Shown: positions 1-8,513 of the stretch, piece by piece
Position numbering within the stretch: position 1 is the stretch's first letter
Layout of the letters: each line of letters opens with the position of its first letter
Assembly: GCA_964372215.1 (NCBI GenBank)
Contig: CAYJQC010000002.1
Location: 124,001-188,000, forward strand
DNA: 64,000 bases
Origin: DAIMFL01 sp964372215
GTDB taxonomy: Bacteria; Pseudomonadota; Alphaproteobacteria; Dongiales; Dongiaceae
Direction of reading: 5' to 3'
Program-made: the position numbers and the translations under genes
Notes under the pieces: generated by a model
Database searches by the model: none
Told to the model about the DNA's origin: nothing
Seen by the model: the letters and a program-made list of their open reading frames with translations, nothing else

Positions 1-62
1 GCCCCGATCTCGGCTCCGAACTCGGCTCCGAACTCGGCTCCGATCTCTGGGGCGGCAGATCG
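1..62. repeat. 12-bp tandem repeat (ctcggctccgaa unit)
   Basis: Roughly three and a half copies of a 12-base unit, ctcggctccgaa with a/t variation at the end, lie between about positions 8 and 49, just after the end of the mscS-type gene. No gene is visible in these bases and the array may continue beyond the window edge. Function unknown. Confidence 0.6.
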
Positions 63-2417
63 CTAGGCCATCCCACCGCTGCCGGAGTCGCTCTCGTCCT
101 CCTCCACCTCGCGATCCTCGTCGTGCTCGCCGGCCTCCTTGCGCCGGGCCCTGTCCGGCTTGGGCGACGGCGTGATCATGTGGACAGTGCGCTGCGGGAA
201 CGGGATCTCGACCCCGCGCTCGTCGAACAGGATCTTGAGACGGCGGTTGAACTCGCGGCTCACCGACCATTGCTGACCGGGCGGCGTCTTCAGCCGGGCC
301 AGCAGCATCAGCGCCGAGTCGGCAAACTGGTTCAGGCCCATGACCTCGAGGTCGGCGAGGATCGAGTAGCGGAAGGCCGGGTCCTGGCGCAGCTCCGCCG
401 CCACCTCGCGCATCATCCCGATCACCTCGTCGACGTCGCTGTCATAGGCGACGCCGATGTCGAAGCGCGCGTAGGAGAAGTCCTTGGTCAGGTTCTTCAC
501 CGTGGTCACCGCGCTGAACGGAACGGTGTAGACCGTGCCGGACATGTCGCGCAGACGGATCGAACGGATGCTCATGGCCTCCACCACCCCGACACTGCCG
601 TCGATGTCGGCCACGTCGCCGACCGAAAGCGTATCCTCGGCCAGGATGAAGAAGCCGGTGATCAGGTCTTTGACCAGGGTCTGGGCGCCGAATCCGATGG
701 CCAGGCCGACGACGCCGGCGCCGGCCAGGAGCGGCGCAATGTTGACGCCGAACTCCGACAGCACGATCAGCGTCACCATGACGGCCAGCAGCACGCGGAG
801 CGCGTTCCTGAGCAGCGGCAGCAGGGTGCGGGCGCGTCCGCTGCGCACCACCACCCGGCCGAGCGAGTCCTTCTGCGCGAGATAGCGCTCGATCATCGCG
901 TCCAGGATTTCGAGCACCAGGGCGGAGACGATCAGGATGATGACGATGGTGACGATGCTGCCGGTCAGGCGCTGGCCGAAATCGCTGGACAGCCAGCCGA
1001 AGGAATCGGTGCCCCAGATATCCAGCAGCCACAGCGCGGCCAGCGCATAGACGACGACCTTGATGGCGACGTCGAGCACCGGCAGGTAGCGGTTGGCCCG
1101 CGCCTCCAGTCCGGGATAGCGGGCCTTGAGCTCGGCCGACAGGGCGAAGCCGCGCTTGACGCCGCGCTGCGCAAACCCGAGCACGAGCCGGGCCGCGGTC
1201 ACCACCACCGCGGTCAGCGCCGTGGCGCGCAGCAGGAACGCGAACCCGCCGGGTACGTCGAGCGCCCAGATGCCGTAGGTGGCGGCGACGTAGACGATCG
1301 CCAGGATGTGCCAGACTTCGGCCAGGCGGTGGCGCAGGGTGCGCAGGCCCGAGCCGCCGCCGCCATTTGCATCATCGGAGGACGTCGCGGCAGCAGCATC
1401 TTCGTCATCCGTCGCGGCGCCGCGCAGCCAGTCCGCGACGGCGCTGCGATTCTGCAGCACCAGTACCACCACCATGCCGGCAACCAGCAGCCCGAGCGCC
1501 CTGAGCGAGAGCGCGTAGGCCGAGGTCGGCAGGCCGAGCTGCAGCGCCGCCTCGGCCAGGAAATAGCCGTAGACGCTGACCGCCGTCAGGCGCGACACCC
1601 AGATATAGGCGTAGTTGGCGCTTTCGTCGCCGAGATGCGGCAGGCGCAGCGCCGGCGCGTTGGGGCACAGGATCAGCGTGGCGATGGCGCGCACCACCCG
1701 GGCGATCACATTGGCCTGGATGATGATGATCGCCACCACCTTGGTCGCCGGCCGCGGATCGGTGAGCGGCAGGACGACGTAGGCGGCCGCGGCGAAGGCG
1801 GCGATCGGCAGGAACTCGAGCACGCCGCGCAGCACCAGCATGGGCAGCTTGACCCACAGGCTGTCGCCGCCGCGCGCCTCGACCGCCCGGCGTGGCCGCG
1901 CCAGCAGCAGCGCCAGCAGCCACTTGGCGGCGAGCGCCGCGCCCAGCACGACGACCAGCTTGATTCCGATCTCCAGCCAGCGCTGGCGCGACTCCAGCTG
2001 GCCGGCTTCGCGGGCCAATCCGAGAAACGCTTCGGGCGCGGCCAGGATCACCCGGCCGGCGGCCGTGAAGCCGCGGCTGATTTCGCCGACCTGCCGGGAC
2101 AGTCCCTTGAGCAGCGTGGCGCCGAGCCCATCGACCACGAACGGCGCCGGCTTGTCCTCGCCCGGCTGTGCCGATTTCAACAGCTTGAGCTGCTCGATCA
2201 GCCTGGCGCGCTGGTCGGGGTCCTCGAGGGTCTGGACCAGGGTGTCGATTTCCGCGTCGCTCGCGCCGGGTTCGGCGCCAGCGTCCTGCGCCTGCGCCGC
2301 CGCCGCGCAGAGCAGGAAGATCCCGGCAAGGAAAATCGCGGCCAGGGCACCCGGCGAGCGCAGCGGGGCGAGACCGCAGGCGGCGAGCGCCCGGTTCAGT
2401 CTGGTCAGGTATGGCAT
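63..2417 (-). CDS. MscS-family mechanosensitive ion channel, large
   Basis: A 784-residue inner-membrane channel of the MscS superfamily, which opens under membrane tension to release solutes during hypo-osmotic shock. Residues 1-44 look like a cleaved signal peptide ending in a AQAQ-type site. Several membrane segments follow, and the conserved MscS module occupies about residues 539-743. The pore-lining helix (about 566-585) has the Gly/Ala-rich AGAGVVGLAIGFGAQ pattern. The beta domain follows, with the VGDV and PFSAVT motifs. The C-terminus is a very acidic, Ser/Gly-rich tail. The length fits the larger YbiO/MscK-like members rather than the 286-residue E. coli MscS. It is transcribed alone, divergently from the arsC-like gene. 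Assignment to the superfamily is firm; which subfamily is not. Confidence 0.92.
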   Translation of the reverse strand: MPYLTRLNRALAACGLAPLRSPGALAAIFLAGIFLLCAAAAQAQDAGAEPGASDAEIDTLVQTLEDPDQRARLIEQLKLLKSAQPGEDKPAPFVVDGLGATLLKGLSRQVGEISRGFTAAGRVILAAPEAFLGLAREAGQLESRQRWLEIGIKLVVVLGAALAAKWLLALLLARPRRAVEARGGDSLWVKLPMLVLRGVLEFLPIAAFAAAAYVVLPLTDPRPATKVVAIIIIQANVIARVVRAIATLILCPNAPALRLPHLGDESANYAYIWVSRLTAVSVYGYFLAEAALQLGLPTSAYALSLRALGLLVAGMVVVLVLQNRSAVADWLRGAATDDEDAAAATSSDDANGGGGSGLRTLRHRLAEVWHILAIVYVAATYGIWALDVPGGFAFLLRATALTAVVVTAARLVLGFAQRGVKRGFALSAELKARYPGLEARANRYLPVLDVAIKVVVYALAALWLLDIWGTDSFGWLSSDFGQRLTGSIVTIVIILIVSALVLEILDAMIERYLAQKDSLGRVVVRSGRARTLLPLLRNALRVLLAVMVTLIVLSEFGVNIAPLLAGAGVVGLAIGFGAQTLVKDLITGFFILAEDTLSVGDVADIDGSVGVVEAMSIRSIRLRDMSGTVYTVPFSAVTTVKNLTKDFSYARFDIGVAYDSDVDEVIGMMREVAAELRQDPAFRYSILADLEVMGLNQFADSALMLLARLKTPPGQQWSVSREFNRRLKILFDERGVEIPFPQRTVHMITPSPKPDRARRKEAGEHDEDREVEEDESDSGSGGMA

Positions 2418-2483
2418 GATGCGGGAGAGTAACGGCCCGAAACCGCCCTGTCATACATCTTTTGCAGACCTGGGAACCACCGG

Positions 2484-2843
2484 ATGTGCGTCACGATCTA
2501 TCACAATCCGCGCTGCAGCAAGTCGCGCACCACGCTGGCGCTGCTGCACGAGCGCGGCGTCGAGCCCAAGGTGATCGAGTATCTGTCGTCGCCGCCCGAC
2601 GCCGAGCGGCTGAAGCACCTGCTGAAACTCCTGGGGCTGGCGCCCCGGGCGTTCATGCGCAGGGGCGAGGCCGCCTACCGGGACGGCGGGCTCGCCGATC
2701 CCGCGCTCGACGACGACGCGCTGATCGCGGCGATGGTTGCGCAACCGGTCCTGATCGAGCGGCCGATCGTGGTGGTGAAGGATGCGACGGGCGAGCGCGC
2801 GGCGCTCGGCCGTCCGCCGGAGAACGTGCTCGGAATTCTGTGA
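2484..2843 (+). CDS. arsC: ArsC-family arsenate reductase-like protein
   Basis: A 119-residue thioredoxin-fold protein of the ArsC/Spx family. The start MCVTIYHNPRCSKSR carries the family motif with the candidate catalytic cysteine at residue 11. In true glutaredoxin-coupled arsenate reductases this cysteine forms the arseno-adduct that is reduced by glutathione and glutaredoxin. The length is slightly below the roughly 140 residues of plasmid R773 ArsC and closer to the YfgD/ArsC2 subgroup. No arsR, arsB or acr3 lies nearby, so a role in arsenic resistance is only inferred from the family. It starts 66 bases from the divergent channel gene. Confidence 0.85.
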   Translation: MCVTIYHNPRCSKSRTTLALLHERGVEPKVIEYLSSPPDAERLKHLLKLLGLAPRAFMRRGEAAYRDGGLADPALDDDALIAAMVAQPVLIERPIVVVKDATGERAALGRPPENVLGIL

Positions 2844-2862
2844 CGCGGAGCGACGTGACGCC

Positions 2863-3642
2863 TCACGCGCGCCGCGCCACGATCATCTGCACCTCGTGCG
2901 GCAGGGCGAGCGGATCGGCGGGGAAGTCGCGGGCGAGCAGGCTGGCGAGCTCGGCGTCGAAGCGGGCGACGCCGTCCGGCGGCAGGCTGGCGCCGACTCC
3001 GGCCGAGGCACGGATGCGGCCGCGCCAGGATTCGTGGCTGTAGGGGATGTCGACCGCGAAGGCGATGCGCTCGATCGCGGTGAACCCACGGCCGGCGAGC
3101 TCGTCGCCCCAGGCGGAGTCGAAGGCCAGGATGCCGACCCCGTGCTGCGCCGCCCAGTCCGGGTTGTGCGCGGCGATCAGGTCCTCGGTGGCCTGGATGG
3201 CGTTGCCCGGCGCGCATCGCCATTCCAGCGAGGCGATCACCAGATGGCCGCCCGGGATGAGCACGCGCCGCGCCTCCGCCGCCGCCTTGGCGCGGTCGAA
3301 CCAGTGCCAGCAGGTGCCGGCGGTGGCCAGGGCGAAAACCCGGTCGTCGAAGGGCAGCGATTCGGCCGGCGCGGCCTCGAGCGTCAGGGCGACTCCTTCC
3401 TCCTCGGCCAGCATCCGGGCCGCCGCCAGCATGTCGGCCGACAGGTCGATGGCGTCGACGCGCCAGCCGCGCGCGGCGAGCGCACGGGCGATCGCGCCGG
3501 TGCCGGTGGCGATGTCGAGGGCGCGGTCGGCGCCTGTCCCGGGCACCATCCCGTGCGCCGCCAGGACGTCGTAGAAACGGCCGGGAAACCCGGCCCGATG
3601 GCGCGCGTAGTCGAGCGCGGCGCGGCCGAAATCCACCTTCAT
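2863..3642 (-). CDS. class I SAM-dependent methyltransferase
   Basis: A 259-residue protein with a Rossmann-type SAM-binding core: motif I is LDIATGTGAIARAL, followed by the acidic strand ending VDAIDLSADML and the post-II region around ATAGTCWHWFD. This layout resembles UbiE/trans-aconitate-methyltransferase-like enzymes (Methyltransf_11). The substrate cannot be read from the sequence. I place the start at the ATG giving MKVDFGRAALDY, because this is where family similarity begins; an upstream in-frame start at 3696 adds 18 unlikely residues. It converges with the arsC-like gene, with 19 bases between the stops. Confidence 0.8.
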   Translation of the reverse strand: MKVDFGRAALDYARHRAGFPGRFYDVLAAHGMVPGTGADRALDIATGTGAIARALAARGWRVDAIDLSADMLAAARMLAEEEGVALTLEAAPAESLPFDDRVFALATAGTCWHWFDRAKAAAEARRVLIPGGHLVIASLEWRCAPGNAIQATEDLIAAHNPDWAAQHGVGILAFDSAWGDELAGRGFTAIERIAFAVDIPYSHESWRGRIRASAGVGASLPPDGVARFDAELASLLARDFPADPLALPHEVQMIVARRA

Positions 3643-3864
3643 GGCCAGCAGGTTAAGCCAAGGCCGCGGGGCGCGCCATGGGGCCGGGTGTTTCACATGC
3701 GCGTGAGGCGTCGGCCAGGCCAGCTTATCGTCGTCACCTCACGGCCCTATCTTGCGTAGCGCGTGCCATATATCGGCGCGCGCGGAATATTCGGGCGTCG
3801 CCGATGTTGGTGTCGGCAGGTCCAGCGGCATCTTGCCGGCAGCATTCCTACGGAGAGACATGAC

Positions 3865-4362
3865 ATGAGGTCCATCGAGCGGCTTCTCGCGATCGGTGCA
3901 ATCGCCATGCTGGCCGCGGCGGCGCCCGCCGCGTTCGGCAGCCCGGCCCGGGCCATGGGCAGCGACAACAACAGCTCGTCGAGCGCCACCAAGTCGAGCA
4001 CCAGCGACGACTACATCGAGGCACAGCGCAAGGTGAAGGCGGACGACTACAAGGGCGCGATCCCGATCCTCGAGCGCATCCTGGCGCAGGAGCCGGGCAA
4101 TGCCGACGCGCTCAACTACATGGGCTACAGCCAGCGCAAGCTCGGCAACACGACGAAGGCGCTCGCCTACTATCTGCAGGCCCTGTCGAACGAGCCGGAG
4201 CATCTCGGCGCCAACGAGTATCTCGGCGAACTCTATCTCGAGCTGGGCGACCTGCCCAACGCCGAGGCGCGCCTGGCGGTGCTGCAGAAGGCCTGCAGCG
4301 GCTGCATGGAGGAGGCCGAGCTGTCCGAGAAGATCGCCGCCTTCAAGGCGAAGTCGAGCTGA
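3865..4362 (+). CDS. secreted tetratricopeptide-repeat protein
   Basis: A 165-residue exported protein. Residues 1-30 form a signal peptide (basic MRSIERLL, a hydrophobic Ala-rich stretch, then SPARA). After a Ser/Asn-rich linker come two clear TPR units (about residues 50-118, with the motifs YKGAIPILERIL and TKALAYYLQAL) and a helical end containing a CSGC pair. TPR proteins of this small periplasmic type act as protein-protein adaptors; the partner is not evident. The ATG at 3865 is preceded by ggagag at a suitable distance. An earlier overlapping ATG at 3860 runs straight into a stop. Confidence 0.82.
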   Translation: MRSIERLLAIGAIAMLAAAAPAAFGSPARAMGSDNNSSSSATKSSTSDDYIEAQRKVKADDYKGAIPILERILAQEPGNADALNYMGYSQRKLGNTTKALAYYLQALSNEPEHLGANEYLGELYLELGDLPNAEARLAVLQKACSGCMEEAELSEKIAAFKAKSS

Positions 4363-4378
4363 GGCAGGATGCGATGGG

Positions 4379-4464
4379 CCTCACCCTTCGACAGGCTCAG
4401 GATGAGGCATCTTTGAGCTGCGACGGTGAATGGCCTCATGCTGAGCTTGTCGAAGCATGAGGCC
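4379..4464. repeat. paired palindromic intergenic repeat, family A, copy 1
   Basis: Two inverted arms, cctcacccttcgacaggctcaggatgagg (4379-4407) and cctcatgctgagcttgtcgaagcatgagg (4434-4462), each itself partly palindromic and together able to fold into a long hairpin. It sits between the convergent ends of the TPR and phytochelatin-synthase-like genes, so it may also stop transcription. The same core, cttcgacaggctcag, returns near 13115-13207 and 42106-42177. Confidence 0.85.
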
Positions 4465-4475
4465 ACACGCTGCGC

Positions 4476-5177
4476 TCAGCGCGCCGGCAGCTTGATCCTG
4501 AGATAGCCGCGCGGGGTGCCGTCCTTTCGGCTCGAGGTCGCCAGGGCGGCGAGCATGACGTCGACCGGCACCCAATAGGGCTCGTACCAGCCGCGGTCGA
4601 CGTCGAGCACCAGCAGCCGGTCGCGCGCCGCATCGAAGGCGGCGGCCGGCGAGAAGTGGCCGTAGTCGGCCTGGCCGTAGACCGGCGCGCCGTCGAAATT
4701 GAGTGCGATCTGGGTGGCCGCCGACCGCTCGATCGCCGCGAGGTCGCGGCGGAAGTCGTCGGCCGCCGCCGCCGCATCGGTCAGCGCGACCTTCTCGACC
4801 CGGGCGCCGGCGACGCCGCTCGCCGCGTAGGCACGCTCCATCAGCGGCGCCATCTCGCGCAAGGACGCGCCATGGCCCTCGGGATCGGTGCAGCCGAAGG
4901 TCCAGTCGGGATCGCCGACGGCGGCCAGCAGATCCGGCTGGGTCACCAGCTTGTCCCCGGCCCTCAGATGTCCGCTGCCGCGCGCGGCGTTGACCAGCAT
5001 GACCGCGGTCGCCAGCGAGCAGCAGGTGTCGGTGAACTGGCCGATGTGAAACGGCGCCAGCGCCCAGTAGGACGGCGCCGGCGACCGCCGGATGTGGCTC
5101 GGGTCGTCGCGCAACAGGGTCAGCCAGGGCGCGTATTTCGGCGGCACCGCGTCGGCGGCGTGGCGCAATGTGCTCAT
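4476..5177 (-). CDS. phytochelatin synthase-like cysteine peptidase
   Basis: A 233-residue protein that matches the phytochelatin synthase fold (papain-like clan). The catalytic triad can be placed: Cys53 in FTDTCCSLATAVM, His174 in YGHFSPAAAF and Asp192 in LLVLDVDRGWYEPYW, with the family spacing and the typical aromatic-Pro-x-Trp-Val-Pro run afterwards. Plant enzymes join glutathione units into metal-binding phytochelatins. Short bacterial relatives such as Nostoc alr0975 mainly remove Gly from glutathione and its conjugates. No signal peptide is seen, so it is probably cytosolic. It starts 33 bases after the stop of the upstream adenylate cyclase on the same strand, suggesting co-transcription. 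The biological substrate is not known. Confidence 0.8.
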   Translation of the reverse strand: MSTLRHAADAVPPKYAPWLTLLRDDPSHIRRSPAPSYWALAPFHIGQFTDTCCSLATAVMLVNAARGSGHLRAGDKLVTQPDLLAAVGDPDWTFGCTDPEGHGASLREMAPLMERAYAASGVAGARVEKVALTDAAAAADDFRRDLAAIERSAATQIALNFDGAPVYGQADYGHFSPAAAFDAARDRLLVLDVDRGWYEPYWVPVDVMLAALATSSRKDGTPRGYLRIKLPAR

Positions 5178-5210
5178 GATCTCGATCGCGTCCTCAAGGG
5201 TCGCGCCAGC

Positions 5211-6872
5211 CTACAGCAGGCGCGCATCGGGCACCACGCGCACCGCGGTGGCGTCGGCGCGGCCGCGGATCTGCACCTCGTGGCGCTCGAATCCGGCGAC
5301 GTCGATGCCGGCCCGCAGCGCGACCTCCTCGGCCAGCACCAGCTGGCAGTCATAGTCCTTGCACAAGGCCTCGAGCCGGCTGGCGGCGTTGACCGCGTCG
5401 CCGATCGCGGTGACCGAGGTGGCGCGGCCGTAGCCCATCTCGCCGACGATGGCGGCGCCGAAATTGATGCCGATGCCGATCCGGAGCGGCGCCGGCAGGT
5501 CGTGCGCCAGGCTGCTGTTCATCTCCTCCAGGTTCTCGGCCATGTGGCGGGCGGCGGCGATCGCCTGGCGGCAGCCGTCGTCGCCGGTCCCGCCGACCCC
5601 GAACAGCGCCATGACGCCGTCGCCGATGAACTTGTCGACCCGGCCGCCGGCCTGCTCCACCGCGGTTCCCAGGGCGCGGAAATAGCGGTTCAGCAGGAAC
5701 ACCACGTCATAGGGCAGCTTCTGATCGGCGAGCGCGGTGAAGGCCCGGAGATCGGCGAACAGGATGGCGATTTCTTCTTCGTGACCCTGCAGGTAGCCGG
5801 GCCGCGGCCGGGCGTCGCGCGGGGTCGCGCCGGGCGGCAGCAGCGGCTCGATCATGACCGGGCCGGCGGGCCGGGCCTGGCAGGCGAGCCGCACCCCGGG
5901 CGCGGCGCCGACCCGATGCAGCACCTTCTGCTCCTCCTCGGCCATCGCCGAGAGATGCTCGGCGCCGTGATGCACCCGGACCCGGCAGGTCGAGCAGCGG
6001 CCGCGGCCGCCGCAGATCGCCGCGTGCGGGATGCCGGCGACGCGGCTCGCCTCCAGCAGGGTGGCGCCGGGCGGCACCACCACCCGGCGGTCGCCGGGAT
6101 AGCTGACGCTGACCGCGCGCCGGCGCGCCAGGGCCTCGCGCACGGCGCGCGCCGCCAGCACCCCGCCGAGCAGCACGCCGTACAGCGCCAGGAACCCGGA
6201 ATCGGCGCCGTAGATCTCCGCCACCGCGCCGGGCGGCGGAGTGCCGACCTGGGCGACCAGCGCCGCGATCCAGGCCGGATCGGCCTTCAGGCGCACGACC
6301 TCGCGCCCGGCCGTGGCGAAGCCGAGAAACGCCAGGGTCGGCAGCAGCAGCGCCACCGCGAACAGCCAGGGCGCCGCCGCCGCATACCAGGTCTTGAGCC
6401 GCAGCCAGAAATGCAGGCCGATGCAGCCATGGCTCCAGGCCAGCGCCAGCACCGCGCTCTGGCGCAGGGTCGGCCAGGGATCGCCGGCCCACAGCGCCAG
6501 CAGCACATAGCCGTAGCTCGGCACCAGGCCGAAGCGCAATTCCGCCAGGCGGGTGCCGAACACGTGGATCGCGAGCAGCGGCGGGATCGCCAGGCCGAAG
6601 ACCAGCTGCGCCGCCTCCCAGCGCGCCATGCGCAGGCTGCGCCGGCGCCACAGCGACCACAGGGCGAGGCCGAGATGGACCAGCAGCGAGGTGTAGAGCA
6701 ACAGCAGCCCGAGGCCGTTGCCCCACAGCCGGCGGAACCAGACCAGGCCGGCCTCCGCCGCCTCGAGCGAGACCAGGCCGAGGGCGTGGTTGAGGTAATG
6801 GGTGACGAGATAAGCGAACAGTACCAACCCAGTCGCGAGCCGCACCCGGCGGATGATGAAACTGGCCGTCAT
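5211..6872 (-). CDS. membrane adenylate cyclase with [2Fe-2S] ferredoxin domain
   Basis: A 553-residue class III nucleotide cyclase with three parts. Residues 1-250 hold about six membrane helices with histidines in or near them (His25, His29, His66, His103, His148, His154), resembling succinate-dehydrogenase-type haem b anchors. Residues about 255-345 are a plant-type [2Fe-2S] ferredoxin domain with ligands Cys287, Cys293, Cys296 and Cys331. Residues about 365-553 are the catalytic domain: metal-binding Asp374 (FADLRAFT) and Asp418 (KFIGDGVMALFG), Lys414 for the purine, Asn495 and Arg499. It should make cAMP from ATP, possibly in response to quinone or redox state. The same architecture is known from rhizobial cyclases. 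The chosen ATG gives MTASFIIRRV; 74 upstream in-frame residues are low-complexity. Confidence 0.88.
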   Translation of the reverse strand: MTASFIIRRVRLATGLVLFAYLVTHYLNHALGLVSLEAAEAGLVWFRRLWGNGLGLLLLYTSLLVHLGLALWSLWRRRSLRMARWEAAQLVFGLAIPPLLAIHVFGTRLAELRFGLVPSYGYVLLALWAGDPWPTLRQSAVLALAWSHGCIGLHFWLRLKTWYAAAAPWLFAVALLLPTLAFLGFATAGREVVRLKADPAWIAALVAQVGTPPPGAVAEIYGADSGFLALYGVLLGGVLAARAVREALARRRAVSVSYPGDRRVVVPPGATLLEASRVAGIPHAAICGGRGRCSTCRVRVHHGAEHLSAMAEEEQKVLHRVGAAPGVRLACQARPAGPVMIEPLLPPGATPRDARPRPGYLQGHEEEIAILFADLRAFTALADQKLPYDVVFLLNRYFRALGTAVEQAGGRVDKFIGDGVMALFGVGGTGDDGCRQAIAAARHMAENLEEMNSSLAHDLPAPLRIGIGINFGAAIVGEMGYGRATSVTAIGDAVNAASRLEALCKDYDCQLVLAEEVALRAGIDVAGFERHEVQIRGRADATAVRVVPDARLL

Positions 6873-6972
6873 GACCCGATCTGCCCCGCCATGTTCCGGC
6901 CGCCGGCCGCGTGCGGCCCGGCGCGGCGGCGGTCGCTGCGCCTCGCCGCCTTCTATGATATTAGACGCGGCC

Positions 6973-8229
6973 ATGATCCCCGAAAACCCGCAACGACCGT
7001 CATCCAGCGCGGCGGCGGCCTGGCCGGTCCGCATCGCCCATAACGGCCGCGCCGCGGCGGCCGATGCGGCGTTTCCCGGCCGGCTCGATGCCATCCTGCC
7101 GGCGGTCGGCTTCGACGCGGCGCTGGCCGAGATCGGCGGCTGGCCCGGCTATGCGCCGACCCCGCTCGCCGCCCTGCCCGGCCTGGCGCGCCGCCTCGGC
7201 CTCGGCGCCATCTGGTACAAGGACGAGGGCCGGCGCTTCGGACTCGGCAGCTTCAAGGCGCTGGGCGGCGCCTATGCGGTGCTGCGCCACCTGGCGGCGC
7301 TGGTCGAGGCGCGCACCGGCGCGCGGCCGCACACGGCGGAGCTGATCGATGGGCGGCACCGGGCGATCACCGAGGCGGTGACCGTGGCGACCGCGACCGA
7401 CGGCAATCACGGCCGCTCGGTCGCCTGGGGCGCGCGGATGTTCGGCTGCCGCTGCATCGTCTACGTCCACGCCACGGTGAGCGAGGGCCGCTGCGCGGCG
7501 ATCGCACGCTTCGGCGCCGAACTGCGCCGCATCGCCGGCAACTACGACGAGTCGGTCCGGCGCTGCGCCGCCGATGCCGCGGCGAACGGCTGGCAAGTGA
7601 TCTCCGACACCGGCTACGACGGCTACATGGACGTGCCGAAGACGGTGATGCAGGGCTATGGCGTGATCACCCGCGAGACCGCGGCGCAACTGCCGCCGGG
7701 CGCGCGGCCGACCCATCTGTTCATCCAGGGCGGCGTCGGCGGCCTGGCCGCCGCGGTCGCCGCCGAGCTGTGGCAGCGCCTCGGCCGCGACCGGCCGCGG
7801 GTCGTGGTGGTCGAGCCGGACGCCGCCGACTGCCTGTACCGCAGCGCCGTCGCCGGCACGCCGACGACGGTGCCGGGCGACCTCGACACGCTGATGGCCG
7901 GGCTCGCGGCGGGCGAGGTGTCGCGCGCCGCCTGGCCGGTGCTGGAGGCCGCCGCCAGCGATTTCGTGACCGTGCCCGACGCGGCGGCGATCGCGGCGAT
8001 GCGGCTGCTGGCCGAGGGCATCGGCGGCGATCCCAGGCTGGTCGGCGGCGAGGCCGGGGTCGGCGGGCTGGCCGGGCTGATCGCCGCGGCGGCGGACCCG
8101 GCGGCCTGCCGGGCGCTCGGCCTCGACCCGGCCGCGCGCATCCTGCTGGTCGGCAGCGAGGGCGATACCGATCCGGCGCTCTATCGCGAGATCGTCGGGC
8201 GCGACGGCGACGCGGTGCGCGCAACATGA
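6973..8229 (+). CDS. dpaL: diaminopropionate ammonia-lyase
   Basis: A 418-residue fold-type II PLP enzyme that splits 2,3-diaminopropionate into pyruvate and two ammonia. The PLP lysine is Lys95 in FGLGSFKALGGAYA. The ATDGNHGRSVAWGA motif that cradles the cofactor phosphate and the late GSEGDTDPALY segment match DpaL (YgeX) rather than threonine dehydratase. The E. coli enzyme is 398 residues, so the length fits. No Shine-Dalgarno is obvious. The ATG at 6973 is chosen, but an ATG at 6955 is possible. It diverges from the cyclase gene with about 100 bases between starts, and its stop overlaps the next start (ATGA), so it heads a three-gene operon. Confidence 0.9.
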   Translation: MIPENPQRPSSSAAAAWPVRIAHNGRAAAADAAFPGRLDAILPAVGFDAALAEIGGWPGYAPTPLAALPGLARRLGLGAIWYKDEGRRFGLGSFKALGGAYAVLRHLAALVEARTGARPHTAELIDGRHRAITEAVTVATATDGNHGRSVAWGARMFGCRCIVYVHATVSEGRCAAIARFGAELRRIAGNYDESVRRCAADAAANGWQVISDTGYDGYMDVPKTVMQGYGVITRETAAQLPPGARPTHLFIQGGVGGLAAAVAAELWQRLGRDRPRVVVVEPDAADCLYRSAVAGTPTTVPGDLDTLMAGLAAGEVSRAAWPVLEAAASDFVTVPDAAAIAAMRLLAEGIGGDPRLVGGEAGVGGLAGLIAAAADPAACRALGLDPAARILLVGSEGDTDPALYREIVGRDGDAVRAT

Positions 8230-8513
8230 CCGACGAGCGCGACGACGCGCCGCGCGCCGGCCGGGGCGGCCAGCCGGCGGACTGGGCAGAGGGGCGCGCG
8301 CAGCGGCGCGCCGAGCGGCGCCGGCTGCTGGCCTCGGGCCCGGCGTCGCCCTGCATCAGCGTGTGCCAGCTCGACGACCGCACCGGCTGGTGCATCGGCT
8401 GCTATCGCACCATCGACGAGATCCGCGACTGGATCATCATGGTGCCCGACGAGCGCCGGCGGGTGCTCGAGCGCCTGGCCGAACGGCGCAGCGCCACCGG
8501 CAGGTCGTCGTGA
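8226..8513 (+). CDS. DUF1289 family small zinc-ribbon-like protein
   Basis: A 95-residue protein with the DUF1289 core at about residues 38-80: SPCISVCQLDD then WCIGCYRTIDEIRDW, giving a CxxxC and CxxC set likely to bind a metal. The family is common in proteobacteria and has no settled function. It starts inside the stop of dpaL and its own stop overlaps the GTG of the EamA gene, so the three are translationally coupled. The first 35 residues are Arg/Ala-rich and probably disordered. Confidence 0.85.
   Translation: MTDERDDAPRAGRGGQPADWAEGRAQRRAERRRLLASGPASPCISVCQLDDRTGWCIGCYRTIDEIRDWIIMVPDERRRVLERLAERRSATGRSS

Noticed and set aside
123..2432. A 769-codon open frame on the plus strand opposite the mscS-type gene
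   Set aside because: It is an antisense shadow caused by high GC. The product is Arg/Gln/His-rich with no family signature, whereas the minus strand encodes a full MscS domain. Many similar long shadows (for example opposite ggt, yejABEF and rmuC) were dropped for the same reason.
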